Positions 33,701 through 41,854 of a DNA stretch of 45,311 nucleotides are shown here, one piece after another. The DNA is taken from assembly GCF_900002405.1 (NCBI RefSeq), contig NZ_LK995465.1, forward strand, positions 9,612 to 54,922. Direction: 5' to 3'. Below the pieces are notes generated by a model, which worked only from the letters and a program-made list of their open reading frames with translations, searched no databases and was not told where the DNA came from. Every line of letters starts with the position of its first letter. Positions within the stretch are counted from its first letter, which is position 1. Position numbers and translations under genes: made by a program. The DNA is from Actinomyces succiniciruminis (GTDB lineage Bacteria > Actinomycetota > Actinomycetes > Actinomycetales > Actinomycetaceae).

Positions 33701-34546
33701 GTCCGGGGTGCGGGTCAGCGGCAGGTTCGAGCCCCACATGATCAAGTACTGGGCGTTGTACCAGTCGCCGGCCTCGGGCACGTCGGTCTGGTCGCCGAAC
33801 ACCTGCGGGGAGGCCGGCGGTAGGTCCGCGTACCAGTCGTAGAAGGACAGCATGGTGCCGCCAATGAGTTCGTGGAAGCGGGCGCCCGCCCCATAGGAGA
33901 GCATCGACATCGCCGGGATGACGGAGAACCCGGCGCAGCGGTCCGGCCCCCAGGTGCGGATGGTGTGTACGTAGGCGGCGGCGATGAGGTCCATCGCCTC
34001 GTCCCAGCCGACGCGCACCATCCCGCCGCGGCCGCGCGCGGACTTGTAGGCGCGGGAGGTGGCCGGGTCCCCGGTGACCTCCGCCCAGGCGGCGACGGCG
34101 TCGCCGTCGTGCCGCTGGCGGGCGGCGCGGAATGCGTCCAGCAGCACGCTGCGCACATACGGGTAGCGGATGCGCGTGGGGGAGTATGTGTACCAGGAGA
34201 AGGCGGCGCCGCGCGGGCAGCCGCGGGGCTCGTACTCGGGCATGTCCGGCCCGGTGGTGGGGTAGTCGGTTATCTGCTTCTCCCAAGTGATCACGCCGTC
34301 GGTGACGTACACCTCCCAGGCGCAGGAGCCGGTGCAGTTCACGCCGTGGGTGGAGTGGACCATCTTGTCGTGGCTCCACCGGTGCCGGTAGAAGGTGTCG
34401 GCGTCGCGGCCGCCCTCGAGAAACAGTCGGCGGGCGTCGGCGGAGGCCTCACCCCGGCGCAGGTAGGAGCCCAGGGTGAACAGTCCCGGGGCGTTTTCGA
34501 CCCTGGCGTCGGGTCCGGGAACGATCGGGGTGGCGGCTGTGCTCAT
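30743..34546 (-). CDS. narG: Respiratory nitrate reductase alpha subunit (Mo-bisMGD catalytic)
   Basis: A 1267-residue membrane-bound molybdoenzyme that reduces nitrate to nitrite. The N-terminal [4Fe-4S] (FS0) ligands are His67-x3-Cys71-x3-Cys75-x34-Cys110, the same spacing as E. coli NarG. The FYDWYADLPPASP segment near 236-248 carries the molybdenum-ligand Asp of the family, followed by MWGSNLPLTRTPDAHF. It has no Tat signal, as expected for a cytoplasm-facing NarG. ATG at 34546 is preferred over GTG at 34549 because AAGGAA is then 5 nt away. It is the first structural gene after narK. Confidence 0.97.
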   Translation of the reverse strand: MSTAATPIVPGPDARVENAPGLFTLGSYLRRGEASADARRLFLEGGRDADTFYRHRWSHDKMVHSTHGVNCTGSCAWEVYVTDGVITWEKQITDYPTTGPDMPEYEPRGCPRGAAFSWYTYSPTRIRYPYVRSVLLDAFRAARQRHDGDAVAAWAEVTGDPATSRAYKSARGRGGMVRVGWDEAMDLIAAAYVHTIRTWGPDRCAGFSVIPAMSMLSYGAGARFHELIGGTMLSFYDWYADLPPASPQVFGDQTDVPEAGDWYNAQYLIMWGSNLPLTRTPDAHFMTEARYHGQKVVAVSPDYADNTKFADQWLRVAPGTDGALGMAMGHVILSEFHVGRREPFFLDYMRRHTDAPFLVELVPSPDGSGTVPGRFVTADGVAGVADDLPRGEFRPLVWDRERGPADPGGTLADRFTPEGEGKWNLLMEGVDPIMSIAELTDDGAADSSSPADTASARVVVEPIEILLPRFDLPGSQTPTGSVGGGVIRRGVPATRLPDGRLVTTVYDLLLANYAVSRPGLPGQWPADYHDATVPGTPAWAAELTGVPGPATIRVARDFAVNAIESGGRSQIVMGAGINHYYHADEIYRTLLALTSMCATQGVNGGGWAHYVGQEKVRPIAGWSQFAFALDWHRPARQMISTGFWYLTTDQWRYDDTPADRLASPLGAGTLAGKTSSDTLVEAMRRGWTPSYPTFDRNPLLLGQQAAAAGMDPKDYVVDQLTRGELRFACEDPDAPENFPRILASWRTNLLGSSAKGTEFFLRHMVGSGGDVNAAETPADRRPASMTWREEAPQGKLDLMWTADFRNTSTTLHSDVVLPAATWYEKYDLSTTDMHPFIHSFNMAIDPPWEARSDFDIYQQLAELVSAWAPKYLGTQTDVVAAPLTHDTPDAMTMPHGDVSALPQAWVPGVTMPKLVPIERDYTQIRNKFDAVGPLVESPGIPIKGIMLHPEREMERLRRAHGTGVGAATGRPLIDTPIRAGDAVMHMSGATNGHLATQGWQTLSRRTGTPLVELSEEEAGKQVTFADTQLRPQPVITTPEWSGSEHGGRRYSAFVVNVEHAKPWHTLTGRMHYYLDHDWMRDMGESLPTFRPPLDFAALYGETAPGQVGTAPDGAVQVAVRYLTVHNKWAIHSQYYDNLHMLTLGRGGQTIWMSPADADKIGVQDNEWVEAYNRNGIVAARAVVSHRIPEGTVFMHHAQERTMNTPLTEASGRRGGTHNSLTRIVLKPSHFAGGYAQLSYAFNYIGPTGNNRDEVTLIRRRTNQEVTF

Positions 34547-34655
34547 CACGGTTCCTTGACGGGTGTGGACGGTGTGTAGAAGCGGTGTGGGGTTGGGGCG
34601 GCGTGTGGCGCCGGGGCGCGGAAGGTACGTCCGACGCCGCCGTCGTCGGGGGATA

Positions 34656-35984
34656 TCAGCCGGGCCGCTTGGCGGACGGGCCGGCGTAGCGGATCCAGCA
34701 GATGACGGCGCACAGCACGCAGAAGGCGGCGCAGCCGTAGAAGAACGTGTAAGTGGGCATCAGGGTCAGAGCGATACCGACCAAAAACGGGCCGAGCGAG
34801 GCGACGGCGGCCGTGAAGCCAATGGCTCCGCCGGCCTGACGCTTGGGCATGATCATGGGCATCTGCTTGAAGGTGGAGGCATTGCCCACCCCGGCGAAGA
34901 AGAACATGGCCAACAGGCCGATCATGAATACGCGGAAGTCGCCGGCGTCGTCGGCAGTGGCGACCTGCCAGCCGCAGAAGGTCATGGTGACGGCCATGCC
35001 GACTGCGGACACGAAGGTCCAAATGGCGCCGCCGAAGCGGTCGCACAGAGGACCCCAGGCGAAGCGCAGGAAGGAGCCCAGCAGGGTGCCGATGAAGGCG
35101 TAGGAGGCGCCCTTGGGCAGGTCGGCTGCGGCCAGCGTCTGGGCCAGTGGGGAGGAGGCGCCGTAGTTGTTGTTGATGATGTTGGCGGTCTGGGCGGCGA
35201 AGCCGGAGAAGATGCCGAAGGTCATGATGTACAGGACCGTCATCAGCCAGGTGTCGATGTTGCCGAAGATGTCCAGCTGCTGGCGGATATTGGCCTTGAC
35301 CGGCACGTCCTTGATGTAGGCGAAGGCCAGGGCGGCCGCGATCAGGGACCACGGCAGGAAGAAGACGGTGGCGTTGAAGACCCTGGGGGCGCCGTCGGTG
35401 TGGGGGGCCACCCAGGTGAGCCCGAACAGGCTCGTGCTCATCAGGAATGGCGCGGCCAGCTGGATCACGCTCATGCCCATGTTGCCCAATCCGCCCTGCA
35501 GGCCGAGGGCCGTGCCGGACAGGCGCTTGGGGAAGAAGAAGCCGGTGGAGGGCATGTAGCCGGAGAAGGTGGCGGCACCGATGCCGCAGGTGAAGGACAG
35601 CGCCAGCAGGGTGCCGAATGAGGTGGCGGGATTCTGGACGGCGAAGAACCAGCCGAGCATGGGCAGGATGTATAGCAGGGAGGACCAGCCGATCATCTTG
35701 CGCGAGCCGATGGTGGCGGGCAGGAACATGTAGATCAGCCGCAGTGCCGCACAGGACAGGCCCGGCATGGAGGTGATCCAGTAGATCTGGTTCTTCGTCA
35801 GTTCGAAGCCGATCTCGTTCAGCCGCGGAGCGACGGCGCTGGGCAGAAACCACACCGTGAATCCGAGCATGAGGGAGAAGGTGGTGATGGCCAGCGTGCG
35901 CCAGGCGATCGACGCCGACCAGCTGTCCGGCTCCTCCGGGTTCCAACCGGTCAAGACGCGTCCGGAGGTGTCGAGCTGACTCAT
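34656..35984 (-). CDS. narK: Nitrate/nitrite transporter NarK (major facilitator)
   Basis: A 442-residue major facilitator with twelve membrane helices. It imports nitrate for NarG and/or exports nitrite. Family-like segments are WRTLAITTFSLMLGFTVWFL with the first helix, GIGAATFSGYMPSTGFFFPK and LGLQGGLGNMGMSVIQL (nitrate signature glycines). The ATG at 35984 (MSQLDTSGRV) has AGGAG upstream; the open frame reaching to 36473 is not coding. A 106-bp gap separates it from narG, and one transcript through narK-narGHJI is likely. Confidence 0.95.
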   Translation of the reverse strand: MSQLDTSGRVLTGWNPEEPDSWSASIAWRTLAITTFSLMLGFTVWFLPSAVAPRLNEIGFELTKNQIYWITSMPGLSCAALRLIYMFLPATIGSRKMIGWSSLLYILPMLGWFFAVQNPATSFGTLLALSFTCGIGAATFSGYMPSTGFFFPKRLSGTALGLQGGLGNMGMSVIQLAAPFLMSTSLFGLTWVAPHTDGAPRVFNATVFFLPWSLIAAALAFAYIKDVPVKANIRQQLDIFGNIDTWLMTVLYIMTFGIFSGFAAQTANIINNNYGASSPLAQTLAAADLPKGASYAFIGTLLGSFLRFAWGPLCDRFGGAIWTFVSAVGMAVTMTFCGWQVATADDAGDFRVFMIGLLAMFFFAGVGNASTFKQMPMIMPKRQAGGAIGFTAAVASLGPFLVGIALTLMPTYTFFYGCAAFCVLCAVICWIRYAGPSAKRPG

Positions 35985-36260
35985 GTTGTTATGACTCCTG
36001 GGAAGTAGTGGGCGTGTAACCGTGAGTTCACCGGGGCGAGCCGATATCGCTGTCCGTCGGGTGACCTCCCCGTGGGGTGATTCGGCAATGATGCCCTGGC
36101 GTCTGGGCTTCCCGGCGGAGGGGGCATATTCGGTGTGATTGTGCGGGAAAGTTGCACGGATTTTTCCCGGTGCGATCCGTAATAAGAAAGGTGAATGTGA
36201 GCTAATAGGCATGGCGGGGGTGTGGCCGGCGGCGGACAGTAAGCGCTGGTCGGGCTGGCC
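35985..36260. promoter_or_regulatory. Divergent promoter region of nar operon and mogA
   Basis: 276 bp with no gene, between two divergent units. The stretch around 36160-36215 is AT-richer than the surroundings and may hold the nar promoter. I found no clear FNR (TTGAT-N4-ATCAA) or NarL site, so regulation by oxygen or nitrate is expected from biology but not shown here. Confidence 0.4.
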
Positions 36261-36860
36261 ATGCCGCCGGAGCCGACTACCGTGGTCGACATGAGCCAGC
36301 CGAAATCGCACCGTCCCTCCGCCGCTCCGGAGACGGCACCCGTGCGTCAGAAGGGACTCCATCCCCTGCCCGAGCCGGTCAAGGGCGCAGTCATCACCGT
36401 GTCCGACCGCTGCGTGAGCGGCGAGCGTGAGGACGTCTCCGGGCCGCTGGCGGCGCGGCTGCTGGCCGAGCACGACGTCATCGTCGACGCCGTGAAGGTG
36501 GTGCCCGACGGCGTCGAGTCCGTGCGCGGCGCAATCCAGGAGGCGGTATCGGCCGGGGCGCGGGTGGTGCTCACCACCGGTGGTACCGGAGTCACGCCGC
36601 GGGATCTGACCCCCGAGGGCACCGCGCCCCTGTTGGCGGTGCGACTTGAGGGTATTGAGGCGCAGATCCGCGCCTACGGGCTGACTCAGACCCCGCTGTC
36701 GAGTCTGTCGCGCGGGCTGGTGGGGGTCACCAGCCGCGACGCCGATGGCGTGCTCGTGGTCAACGCCCCCGGCTCACGTGGTGGCGTCAAGGACACCATC
36801 GCCGTGGTGGGGCCTCTGGTGCCGCACGTGCTCGAACAGCTAGGTGGCGGTGACCACTGA
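36261..36860 (+). CDS. mogA: Molybdopterin adenylyltransferase (MogA/MoaB family)
   Basis: A 199-residue protein of the MoaB/Mog fold that adenylylates molybdopterin before metal insertion by MoeA. Key segments are GAVITVSDRCVSGEREDVSG, LLAEHDVIVDAVKVVPDG, the TTGGTGVTPRDLTPE motif and VVNAPGSRGGVKD. The N-terminus before residue 35 is a Pro/Ser-rich extension; a second ATG at 36291 (MSQPKSHRPS) may be the true start. It faces away from the nar operon. After its stop the 23-bp repeat array begins within 20 bp. Confidence 0.93.
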   Translation: MPPEPTTVVDMSQPKSHRPSAAPETAPVRQKGLHPLPEPVKGAVITVSDRCVSGEREDVSGPLAARLLAEHDVIVDAVKVVPDGVESVRGAIQEAVSAGARVVLTTGGTGVTPRDLTPEGTAPLLAVRLEGIEAQIRAYGLTQTPLSSLSRGLVGVTSRDADGVLVVNAPGSRGGVKDTIAVVGPLVPHVLEQLGGGDH

Positions 36861-36879
36861 ACCCGCCTCACCGCCTCCG

Positions 36880-36983
36880 CCGAGGTCGGTAGAACTTACA
36901 TGCCGAGGTCGGTTGATGTTACGTGCCGAGGTCGGTAGAACTTACACGCCGAGGTCGGTTGATGTTACGTGCCGAGGTCGGTT
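36880..36983 (+). repeat. Tandem array of five 23-bp repeats (left array)
   Basis: Cores CCGAGGTCGG start at 36880, 36903, 36926, 36949 and 36972, an exact 23-bp period. Two unit types alternate: type A continues TAGAACTTACA.. (units 1 and 3) and type B TTGATGTTACGTG (units 2, 4, and a partial 5). Each core is a small palindrome, CCGA-nn-TCGG. There are no variable spacers, so this is not a CRISPR array. An inverted array lies at 38279-38334. Confidence 0.9.
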
Positions 36984-37097
36984 GATACGCCGTCCCACAT
37001 CCTCGCCGTCGTCCACAGGTCGTGTTCAACACAGCGCTGCGCATTCGCATCCACAGGCCGCCAGCGTCGATCAGGCTGGCTCCTGCACGCTGTCCCC

Positions 37098-38241
37098 ATG
37101 GATAACGAGTTATTTCCCCACAAGCTACCAAGCGTGATTCCTCCGGCGCTGGTGCGGCGCTCCACCGTGGGACGCAGCCTGCTGGAAGACGGAGTCGACT
37201 CAGGGCGACTCACTCAGGTACGTCGGGACGTCTATGTGCACGTCTCATGCGACGCCGACGCCTGGGAACAACGCGCAGCCGTGCACAGTGCAATGCTTGA
37301 AGCGTTTCGAGCTGACGCACTCGAAGGGATAGTTGTGCTGGAGAGCGCCGTCCTTCTTCACGGAGGCATGACCTGGCGCACACCCAAGTCGCTGCATTTG
37401 GCGGTCCGTTATCGGCCGGCGGGTTTGCAGCGGCCTCCGACACGGCGCGACCCGATGCGCCCGCCCAGTCGGGACCTGGGGCCGCGCGACCGCCGTCGTG
37501 CACTCGCGCGACGCCCCGTGATCCGCCACCATTTCCCGGTACCAGATCAGGACATCGTCGTCATCGGCGGACTGCGCGTCACCGGAATTGAACGCACTAT
37601 CGAGGACTGTGCCCGCTACTTGGAGCCTGACGCCGCATTGGTTGCCGTTGACTCGCTTTTCGCAGTGGCCACTGGGGCGCTGCCCCATGGCGGAGTTGAA
37701 CGCTCCGGCCCCGACGACTTCGATCGTCCTTGGGACCGTGCTGCCGAGATTAACCAGTTGGCGGCGGTCACGCGCGCGAGTCCTGGCGAGGTTGAGTAAG
37801 CGGAGAGGAGAGCGTGGGGTGCGACGCGCTCGCGCCGTCATCGAGGCCGCAACCCCCTGGAGCCAGTCCCCGTATGAGACGGAACTGCGCCGAATCTGCC
37901 TGGTCAATGGTATTACCACACCAACGCCGCAAATGCCCCTACGTACTGCGTTCAAAACCTGCTACGCAGACCTTGGCTGGTTGAACCTGCGCAGGGCGGC
38001 CGAAGTAGATGGTCTTATCAAATACGTGCACGACGCAGATACCGTAGAAGCAAAACAATCTGCGCGCGATGAGCTCTTCGTGGAGAATGGCTTCGAGATT
38101 GCACATTTCTCGCCGGATGATGTAGTTGATTCTGAGCGGGCGCTAGAGATGTTGCGCGCGTTGCTGCCCCGGACGGCATGTGAGGGGAGGCCGGTCACTG
38201 GCCTGCGAACCAAGCGAGAGCGTTCACAGACACACGCCTGA
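37098..38241 (+). pseudogene. AbiEi-like/DUF559-like protein gene with a frameshift
   Basis: The N-terminal part (from ATG 37098, MDNELFPHKLPS) has a winged-helix-like stretch (LVRRSTVGRSLLEDGVDSGR, LTQVRRDVYV) resembling the AbiEi antitoxin-type N-terminal domain. The frame stops at 37799 after a run of CG dinucleotides (37765-37778). One base of shift restores ARVLARLSKRRGERGVRRAR and a C-terminal part (AEVDGLIKYVHDADTVEAKQ, RDELFVENGFEIAHFSPDDV) like the DUF559/Vsr-type nuclease fold, ending at 38241. I infer a single-nucleotide frameshift in an otherwise intact ~380-residue gene. It could be mutation, programmed shift or sequence error. It is flanked by inverted repeat arrays and breaks up the molybdenum cofactor genes. 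Confidence 0.7.
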
Positions 38242-38278
38242 GCCATGCGCTGGAGCGCCCGGGCTTGAACCATATCTA

Positions 38279-38334
38279 CCGACCTCGGTACGTAAGTTCT
38301 ACCGACTTCGGTACGTAAGTTCTACCGATCTCGG
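38279..38334 (-). repeat. Array of three 23-bp repeats, inverted relative to the left array
   Basis: On the reverse strand the cores CCGAGATCGG (38325-38334), CCGAAGTCGG (38302-38311) and CCGAGGTCGG (38279-38288) are 23 bp apart, each of the first two followed by TAGAACTTACGTA. This is the type A unit of the array at 36880-36983 in opposite orientation. The TAG of the first unit is the stop codon of mobA. Confidence 0.88.
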
Positions 38335-39041
38335 CGGGAGTAGGTGCGGATGTCCTCCCAGGTGTCCAGATCGTGGGCGGCACCGGAGAGCGTCTCTCCC
38401 CGCCCGGCGAGGTCTACGCGAACCAGATCCAGCCCGTTCAGTACTCGCCGCACCGCCACATCCCGCAGTCCCACGCCTCCCGGGGCTACCGCCGCGGCCA
38501 ACACGGCGGTCCGGTACACGCCCAGTAGGTACTGCACATGATCGCCGTCGACGATGCAGGCGCCGTCGCCGCCCACACGCCCCTCCAGCGCTTTCGTCAA
38601 CTCCGGCAGGAGCCGCCACGACTCCGGGGCATCGCAGGTTACGACGGCGGTCAGGCGTCCGCCGCTCATGTCGCCCGTCGATCCGACCGGCCCTGGTGTC
38701 GGCACCTTTTCGGCGGCTGCCAGCCGCACCAGCCCGGCCGCGATCCCCGCCACCGGCCCTCCCAACGGCGGATCCTCTAGGGTCTGCAGCACTCCGGCCG
38801 GAACCGCGACGGTAGGCGGCGCCACCACAACCACCCGGCCGGGCGGCAGTTGAGCGCGCACGTGCTCAATGCCGCTCAGCACGTGATCGAGCAGGCGGAC
38901 GCCGCTAACCAGTACGTCCGGCTTCGACGCCCCACCCAGGCGTCGCGCGGTTCCGCCGGCGAGCACGATGACGTCGAGTCGGCGGGCTCCGCCCGACCGG
39001 CCGCTCGCGCAGTTCGCGACGGTGCTCTCAGCGGTGCTCAT
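38322..39041 (-). CDS. mobA: Molybdenum cofactor guanylyltransferase-like protein MobA
   Basis: A 239-residue nucleotidyltransferase that would join GMP to molybdopterin to give the bis-MGD cofactor of NarG. The nucleotide-binding start is VIVLAGGTARRLGGASKPDV; later parts are PLGGPVAGIAAGL and VVTCDAPESW, where the family usually has CDxP. The last residues (RRDR and the TAG stop) are read from the first unit of the 23-bp repeat, so the natural C-terminus seems to have been replaced when the repeat arrived. The ATG at 39041 is chosen; an earlier start at 39104 would overlap moaC. Activity is likely but not certain. Confidence 0.85.
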   Translation of the reverse strand: MSTAESTVANCASGRSGGARRLDVIVLAGGTARRLGGASKPDVLVSGVRLLDHVLSGIEHVRAQLPPGRVVVVAPPTVAVPAGVLQTLEDPPLGGPVAGIAAGLVRLAAAEKVPTPGPVGSTGDMSGGRLTAVVTCDAPESWRLLPELTKALEGRVGGDGACIVDGDHVQYLLGVYRTAVLAAAVAPGGVGLRDVAVRRVLNGLDLVRVDLAGRGETLSGAAHDLDTWEDIRTYSRRDR

Positions 39042-39085
39042 CGCCACGCCCCCGCACTCCGGAGAGTACGCCGAAACAGTGCCCA

Positions 39086-39712
39086 TCAAGCACGAGTCCG
39101 CCAAGCATCGTCCGCGCCGGAGTCGTCTTCCGGACGCACCCAGTCGCCGGAGCTTCCGCCTGACTTGGACGTCACCTTTGCCTCGCGCAGGGCCACGCCC
39201 CGGTCCACGCCCTTGACCATGTCCACCAACGCCAGGCCCGCGACCGTAGCCGCCGTCAGCGCCTCCATCTCTACGCCGGTGCGGTCGGCGGTGCGCACAG
39301 TCGTCTCGATGCGGACGCCACCCGCTTCGATGCGCAGGTCCACGCTGCAGGCGTGCACTCCGATTACGTGTGCCAGCGGCAGCAAGTCCGGCACGCGCTT
39401 GGCTGCGGCGATCCCGGCGATGCGCGCCACCGCGAGCGCATCGCCCTTAGGGACGGCGTTCTCGCGCAGAGCTGCGACGATCGTCGGGGAGCAGGCCACG
39501 AAGGCGCTTGCGGTGGCCGTGCGAACAGTGGGGTGCTTGGCGGACACGTCCACCATGTGCGCGGCCCCGGACTCATCTAGATGAGCCAGGCGGAGGGAAT
39601 GGCCGGAGGGCGGTCCAGCAGGCGTGAAGGAGTCCTCGGGTGCTCCGGGCTCGGGGCCGTCCGCGGCTGTTTCGTCCCGGGCAGGGGCGGGTTTACGGTG
39701 GAACAGGCGCAT
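39086..39712 (-). CDS. moaC: Cyclic pyranopterin monophosphate synthase MoaC
   Basis: A 208-residue protein catalysing the second half of the first step of cofactor synthesis after MoaA. The MoaC core begins at about residue 43 (LAHLDESGAAHMVDVSAKHP) and holds KGDALAVARIAGIAAAKR, the LLPLAHVIGVHACSVDL stretch, TGVEMEALTAATVAGLALVD and KVTSKSGG with the conserved lysines. An N-terminal 42-residue Pro/Asp-rich extension and an acidic tail are additional. GAGGAG precedes the ATG. Confidence 0.95.
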   Translation of the reverse strand: MRLFHRKPAPARDETAADGPEPGAPEDSFTPAGPPSGHSLRLAHLDESGAAHMVDVSAKHPTVRTATASAFVACSPTIVAALRENAVPKGDALAVARIAGIAAAKRVPDLLPLAHVIGVHACSVDLRIEAGGVRIETTVRTADRTGVEMEALTAATVAGLALVDMVKGVDRGVALREAKVTSKSGGSSGDWVRPEDDSGADDAWRTRA

Positions 39713-39760
39713 AAGTCTCCTCGGGGTGGGAAGCGGGCGATTTGGGGCTTGGACGGTCTG

Positions 39761-41122
39761 CTACCAGACCGAGCCCGGCACCGGGGCGGCGGGAGCCGAC
39801 AGCGCGAGCAGCTGGACCGGGTCGCCTACATCGACGGCGTCGACATCGGCCTCGACCACCGCGAGCGCCTGTGCCGCAGGCAGCGAGGCGACCAGGTGAG
39901 ATCCGGACCCCAGCCGGTGTGACGGCGCCACCCAGACGGTGCCCGGTGGCGACCCGGCTGGCACTGGTTCCGGCGGGGCGACGAAGCGCACCGGCACATG
40001 TTGGCGGCGTCCCCGTGGGCTGCGCCAGCGGACGGCGGCCCGCGCCGTCGCCCGTGTTCCGCCATCCCGGGGTGCGCCCGGCTCGGCGGCGTCGTGGCCG
40101 GACAGGCGGGCCAGGGCCGGAGCGACGATCGTAGTGAAGGACACGAGTACGCTCACCGGATTTCCGGGCAGGCCGAGGACCGGCACCCGCCGCCCGTCTC
40201 CGGTCCGAACGGACCCGTAACCCTGCGGCTTGCCGGGCTGCATCGCGACCTTGGCGGTTGCCAGGTCGATGTCATTCCCGGCCGGTCCCTCCGCCTGTCC
40301 GCGGGCGGCGGCCAGTATGGCGAAAGGATCGTAGGCGCCCACCGAGACACCCCCGGAGGAAACGACCAGATCGGCGTCGGCGGCGGCCGCGCGTAGGGCC
40401 TCGGCCAGCGCCGACGGCGTGTCGGCGCTGTGGATGACAGCGGTCAGCCGTGCCCCGTGCTCGGCCACCAGCCCCGACAGCAGCGGGCCGTTGGAGTCCG
40501 GGATGGTGCCGGCGGCCAGTTCCCGCCCCGCATCTGCCAACTCCGCGCCGGTGATCACAACGGCCACGCGCGGTCGGGGCACTGCCCGCACCGCCGAGCG
40601 GCCCACGGAGGCGACGGCCGACACGGCGGTGGCCTTCAGCGCCGTTCCCGCCCGCAGTACAACCTGACCCACGGCGACGTCCTCACCCGCGTGGCGCACA
40701 TTGGCGCCCGGTTCGACGGCGGCGCGTACCTCCACCTGCTCCGGCAGCGGGAGCGCGCCCGGAGACTGGTCGGTGTCCTCCACCCTGACCACGGCGTCGG
40801 CGCCCGCGGGCAGCATGGCGCCGGTCATGATCCGCTGCGCCGTGCCCGCGGCCAGCCGCATCGGCCTCGCCCCCGCCGGCACGTCGCCCGCTACCGGCAG
40901 TGTGACCGGGGCTGTGCGCGCGCCGGCTACGTCCGCAGCGCGTACGGCGTATCCGTCCATGGCGGAGTTCGTCCAGGGCGGTACCGGCACGGTGGCCCGC
41001 ACATCCTCGGCCAGCACCAGGCCGTGTGCCTGCTCCAGCGGAACCTCAAGTGCATCCAGTGGTGTCAGCGTGCTCAGCACCCGGTCGAGGTACTCCTCGG
41101 GCGGAAGCATGGGGAAGGTCAT
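39761..41122 (-). CDS. moeA: Molybdopterin molybdenumtransferase MoeA
   Basis: A 453-residue enzyme that inserts molybdate into adenylylated molybdopterin made by MogA. It shows the MoeA start LPPEEYLDRVLS, the PPWTNSAMDGYAV motif, AGTAQRIMTGAMLPAGADAV, RVAVVITGAELADAG, VVSSGGVSVGAYD, AMQPGKPQGYG and LPGNPVSVLVSF. All family blocks are in order and the length is usual. It is divergent from moaE and lies 48 bp before moaC on the same strand. Confidence 0.96.
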   Translation of the reverse strand: MTFPMLPPEEYLDRVLSTLTPLDALEVPLEQAHGLVLAEDVRATVPVPPWTNSAMDGYAVRAADVAGARTAPVTLPVAGDVPAGARPMRLAAGTAQRIMTGAMLPAGADAVVRVEDTDQSPGALPLPEQVEVRAAVEPGANVRHAGEDVAVGQVVLRAGTALKATAVSAVASVGRSAVRAVPRPRVAVVITGAELADAGRELAAGTIPDSNGPLLSGLVAEHGARLTAVIHSADTPSALAEALRAAAADADLVVSSGGVSVGAYDPFAILAAARGQAEGPAGNDIDLATAKVAMQPGKPQGYGSVRTGDGRRVPVLGLPGNPVSVLVSFTTIVAPALARLSGHDAAEPGAPRDGGTRATARAAVRWRSPRGRRQHVPVRFVAPPEPVPAGSPPGTVWVAPSHRLGSGSHLVASLPAAQALAVVEADVDAVDVGDPVQLLALSAPAAPVPGSVW

Positions 41123-41348
41123 CGCGGAGTCCTTGTCATGCGCTTACGTTGACGGCGGAGTTACTACGGTAGGCCACGGCGGCTACTTTCCGGTTCATCA
41201 TGCCCCGACATCTTCGGTGGCCCCAGCTCTGGTTGCGCGACCGCGCAGTCCAAGTCCTGGGCGTGTACCCTCCCGGGGGCGGGCCGCAGCGGCGTCGACC
41301 GTGCGGGTACGGAGCGGCCGGAACAGTAGGTGTTAGGAGGAAATGACA
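41123..41348. promoter_or_regulatory. Divergent promoter region of moeA and moaE
   Basis: 226 bp without a gene. It should carry promoters for both directions. I looked for a molybdenum-cofactor riboswitch and a ModE-like palindrome and could not support either. Confidence 0.4.
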
Positions 41349-41831
41349 ATGACCCAGACGAATCCGACCCCCGAGCGCATAGACGTCACCGGTGCCTGCA
41401 CCCCCTCCACGGCCCGGATTGTGCGCGCCGAAGTCACCTCCGCCTCGCTCGATACCGCTCGGCTCGCCGTCGCCGTTGCGGATCCGGCGGCCGGCGCCGT
41501 CGCCACCTTCGACGGCAGGGTACGCAACCACGACGACGGGCGCGGGGTAAGCGGCATCAGCTACTCGGCCCACCCCAGCGCGAGCGAGGTGATCGGCCAG
41601 ATCGCGGCCCGGATTGCCTCGAGGGATGGATTGCGTGCACTCGCGGTCGCCCACCGCGTGGGTGAACTGGGCGTGGGCGAGACGGCGCTGGCGGTGGCGG
41701 TGAGCGCAGACCACCGCGCTGCCGCTTTTGCAGCGGTGAGCGACATCGTTGAAGAGATCAAGGCACGTTTGCCCGTCTGGAAGCAGCAGATCCTCGCGGA
41801 TGGCTCGCGCGTCTGGTCGAACACGCCCTGA
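41349..41831 (+). CDS. moaE: Molybdopterin synthase catalytic subunit MoaE
   Basis: A 160-residue catalytic subunit that, with MoaD, adds two sulfurs to cyclic pyranopterin. Motifs are GAVATFDGRVRNHDDGRGV, ALAVAHRVGELGVGETALAV and EEIKARLPVWKQQ, which holds the conserved lysines. The second ATG (41349) is chosen because AGGAGG at 41335-41340 is then 8 nt away; the first (41343) would be only 2 nt off. Its stop lies 23 bp from the convergent moaD. Confidence 0.95.
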   Translation: MTQTNPTPERIDVTGACTPSTARIVRAEVTSASLDTARLAVAVADPAAGAVATFDGRVRNHDDGRGVSGISYSAHPSASEVIGQIAARIASRDGLRALAVAHRVGELGVGETALAVAVSADHRAAAFAAVSDIVEEIKARLPVWKQQILADGSRVWSNTP

Positions 41832-41854
41832 GTCATGGGCGGGTTTCGGCGGGA

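Noticed and set aside
30839-33823. A 994-residue open frame on the plus strand across narG
   Set aside because: It is a low-complexity Gly/Val/His-rich shadow of narG caused by GC-rich codons, with no domain; narG on the other strand has every family motif.
35985-36260. FNR or NarL sites in the nar promoter region
   Set aside because: No TTGAT-N4-ATCAA or paired TACYYMT heptamers with acceptable match were seen.
36880-36983. CRISPR array
   Set aside because: Repeats follow each other without variable spacers, have a 23-bp period, and no cas genes are present.
41123-41348. Molybdenum cofactor riboswitch before moaE or moeA
   Set aside because: I could not lay out the conserved stems of the Moco RNA; a covariance search would be needed.
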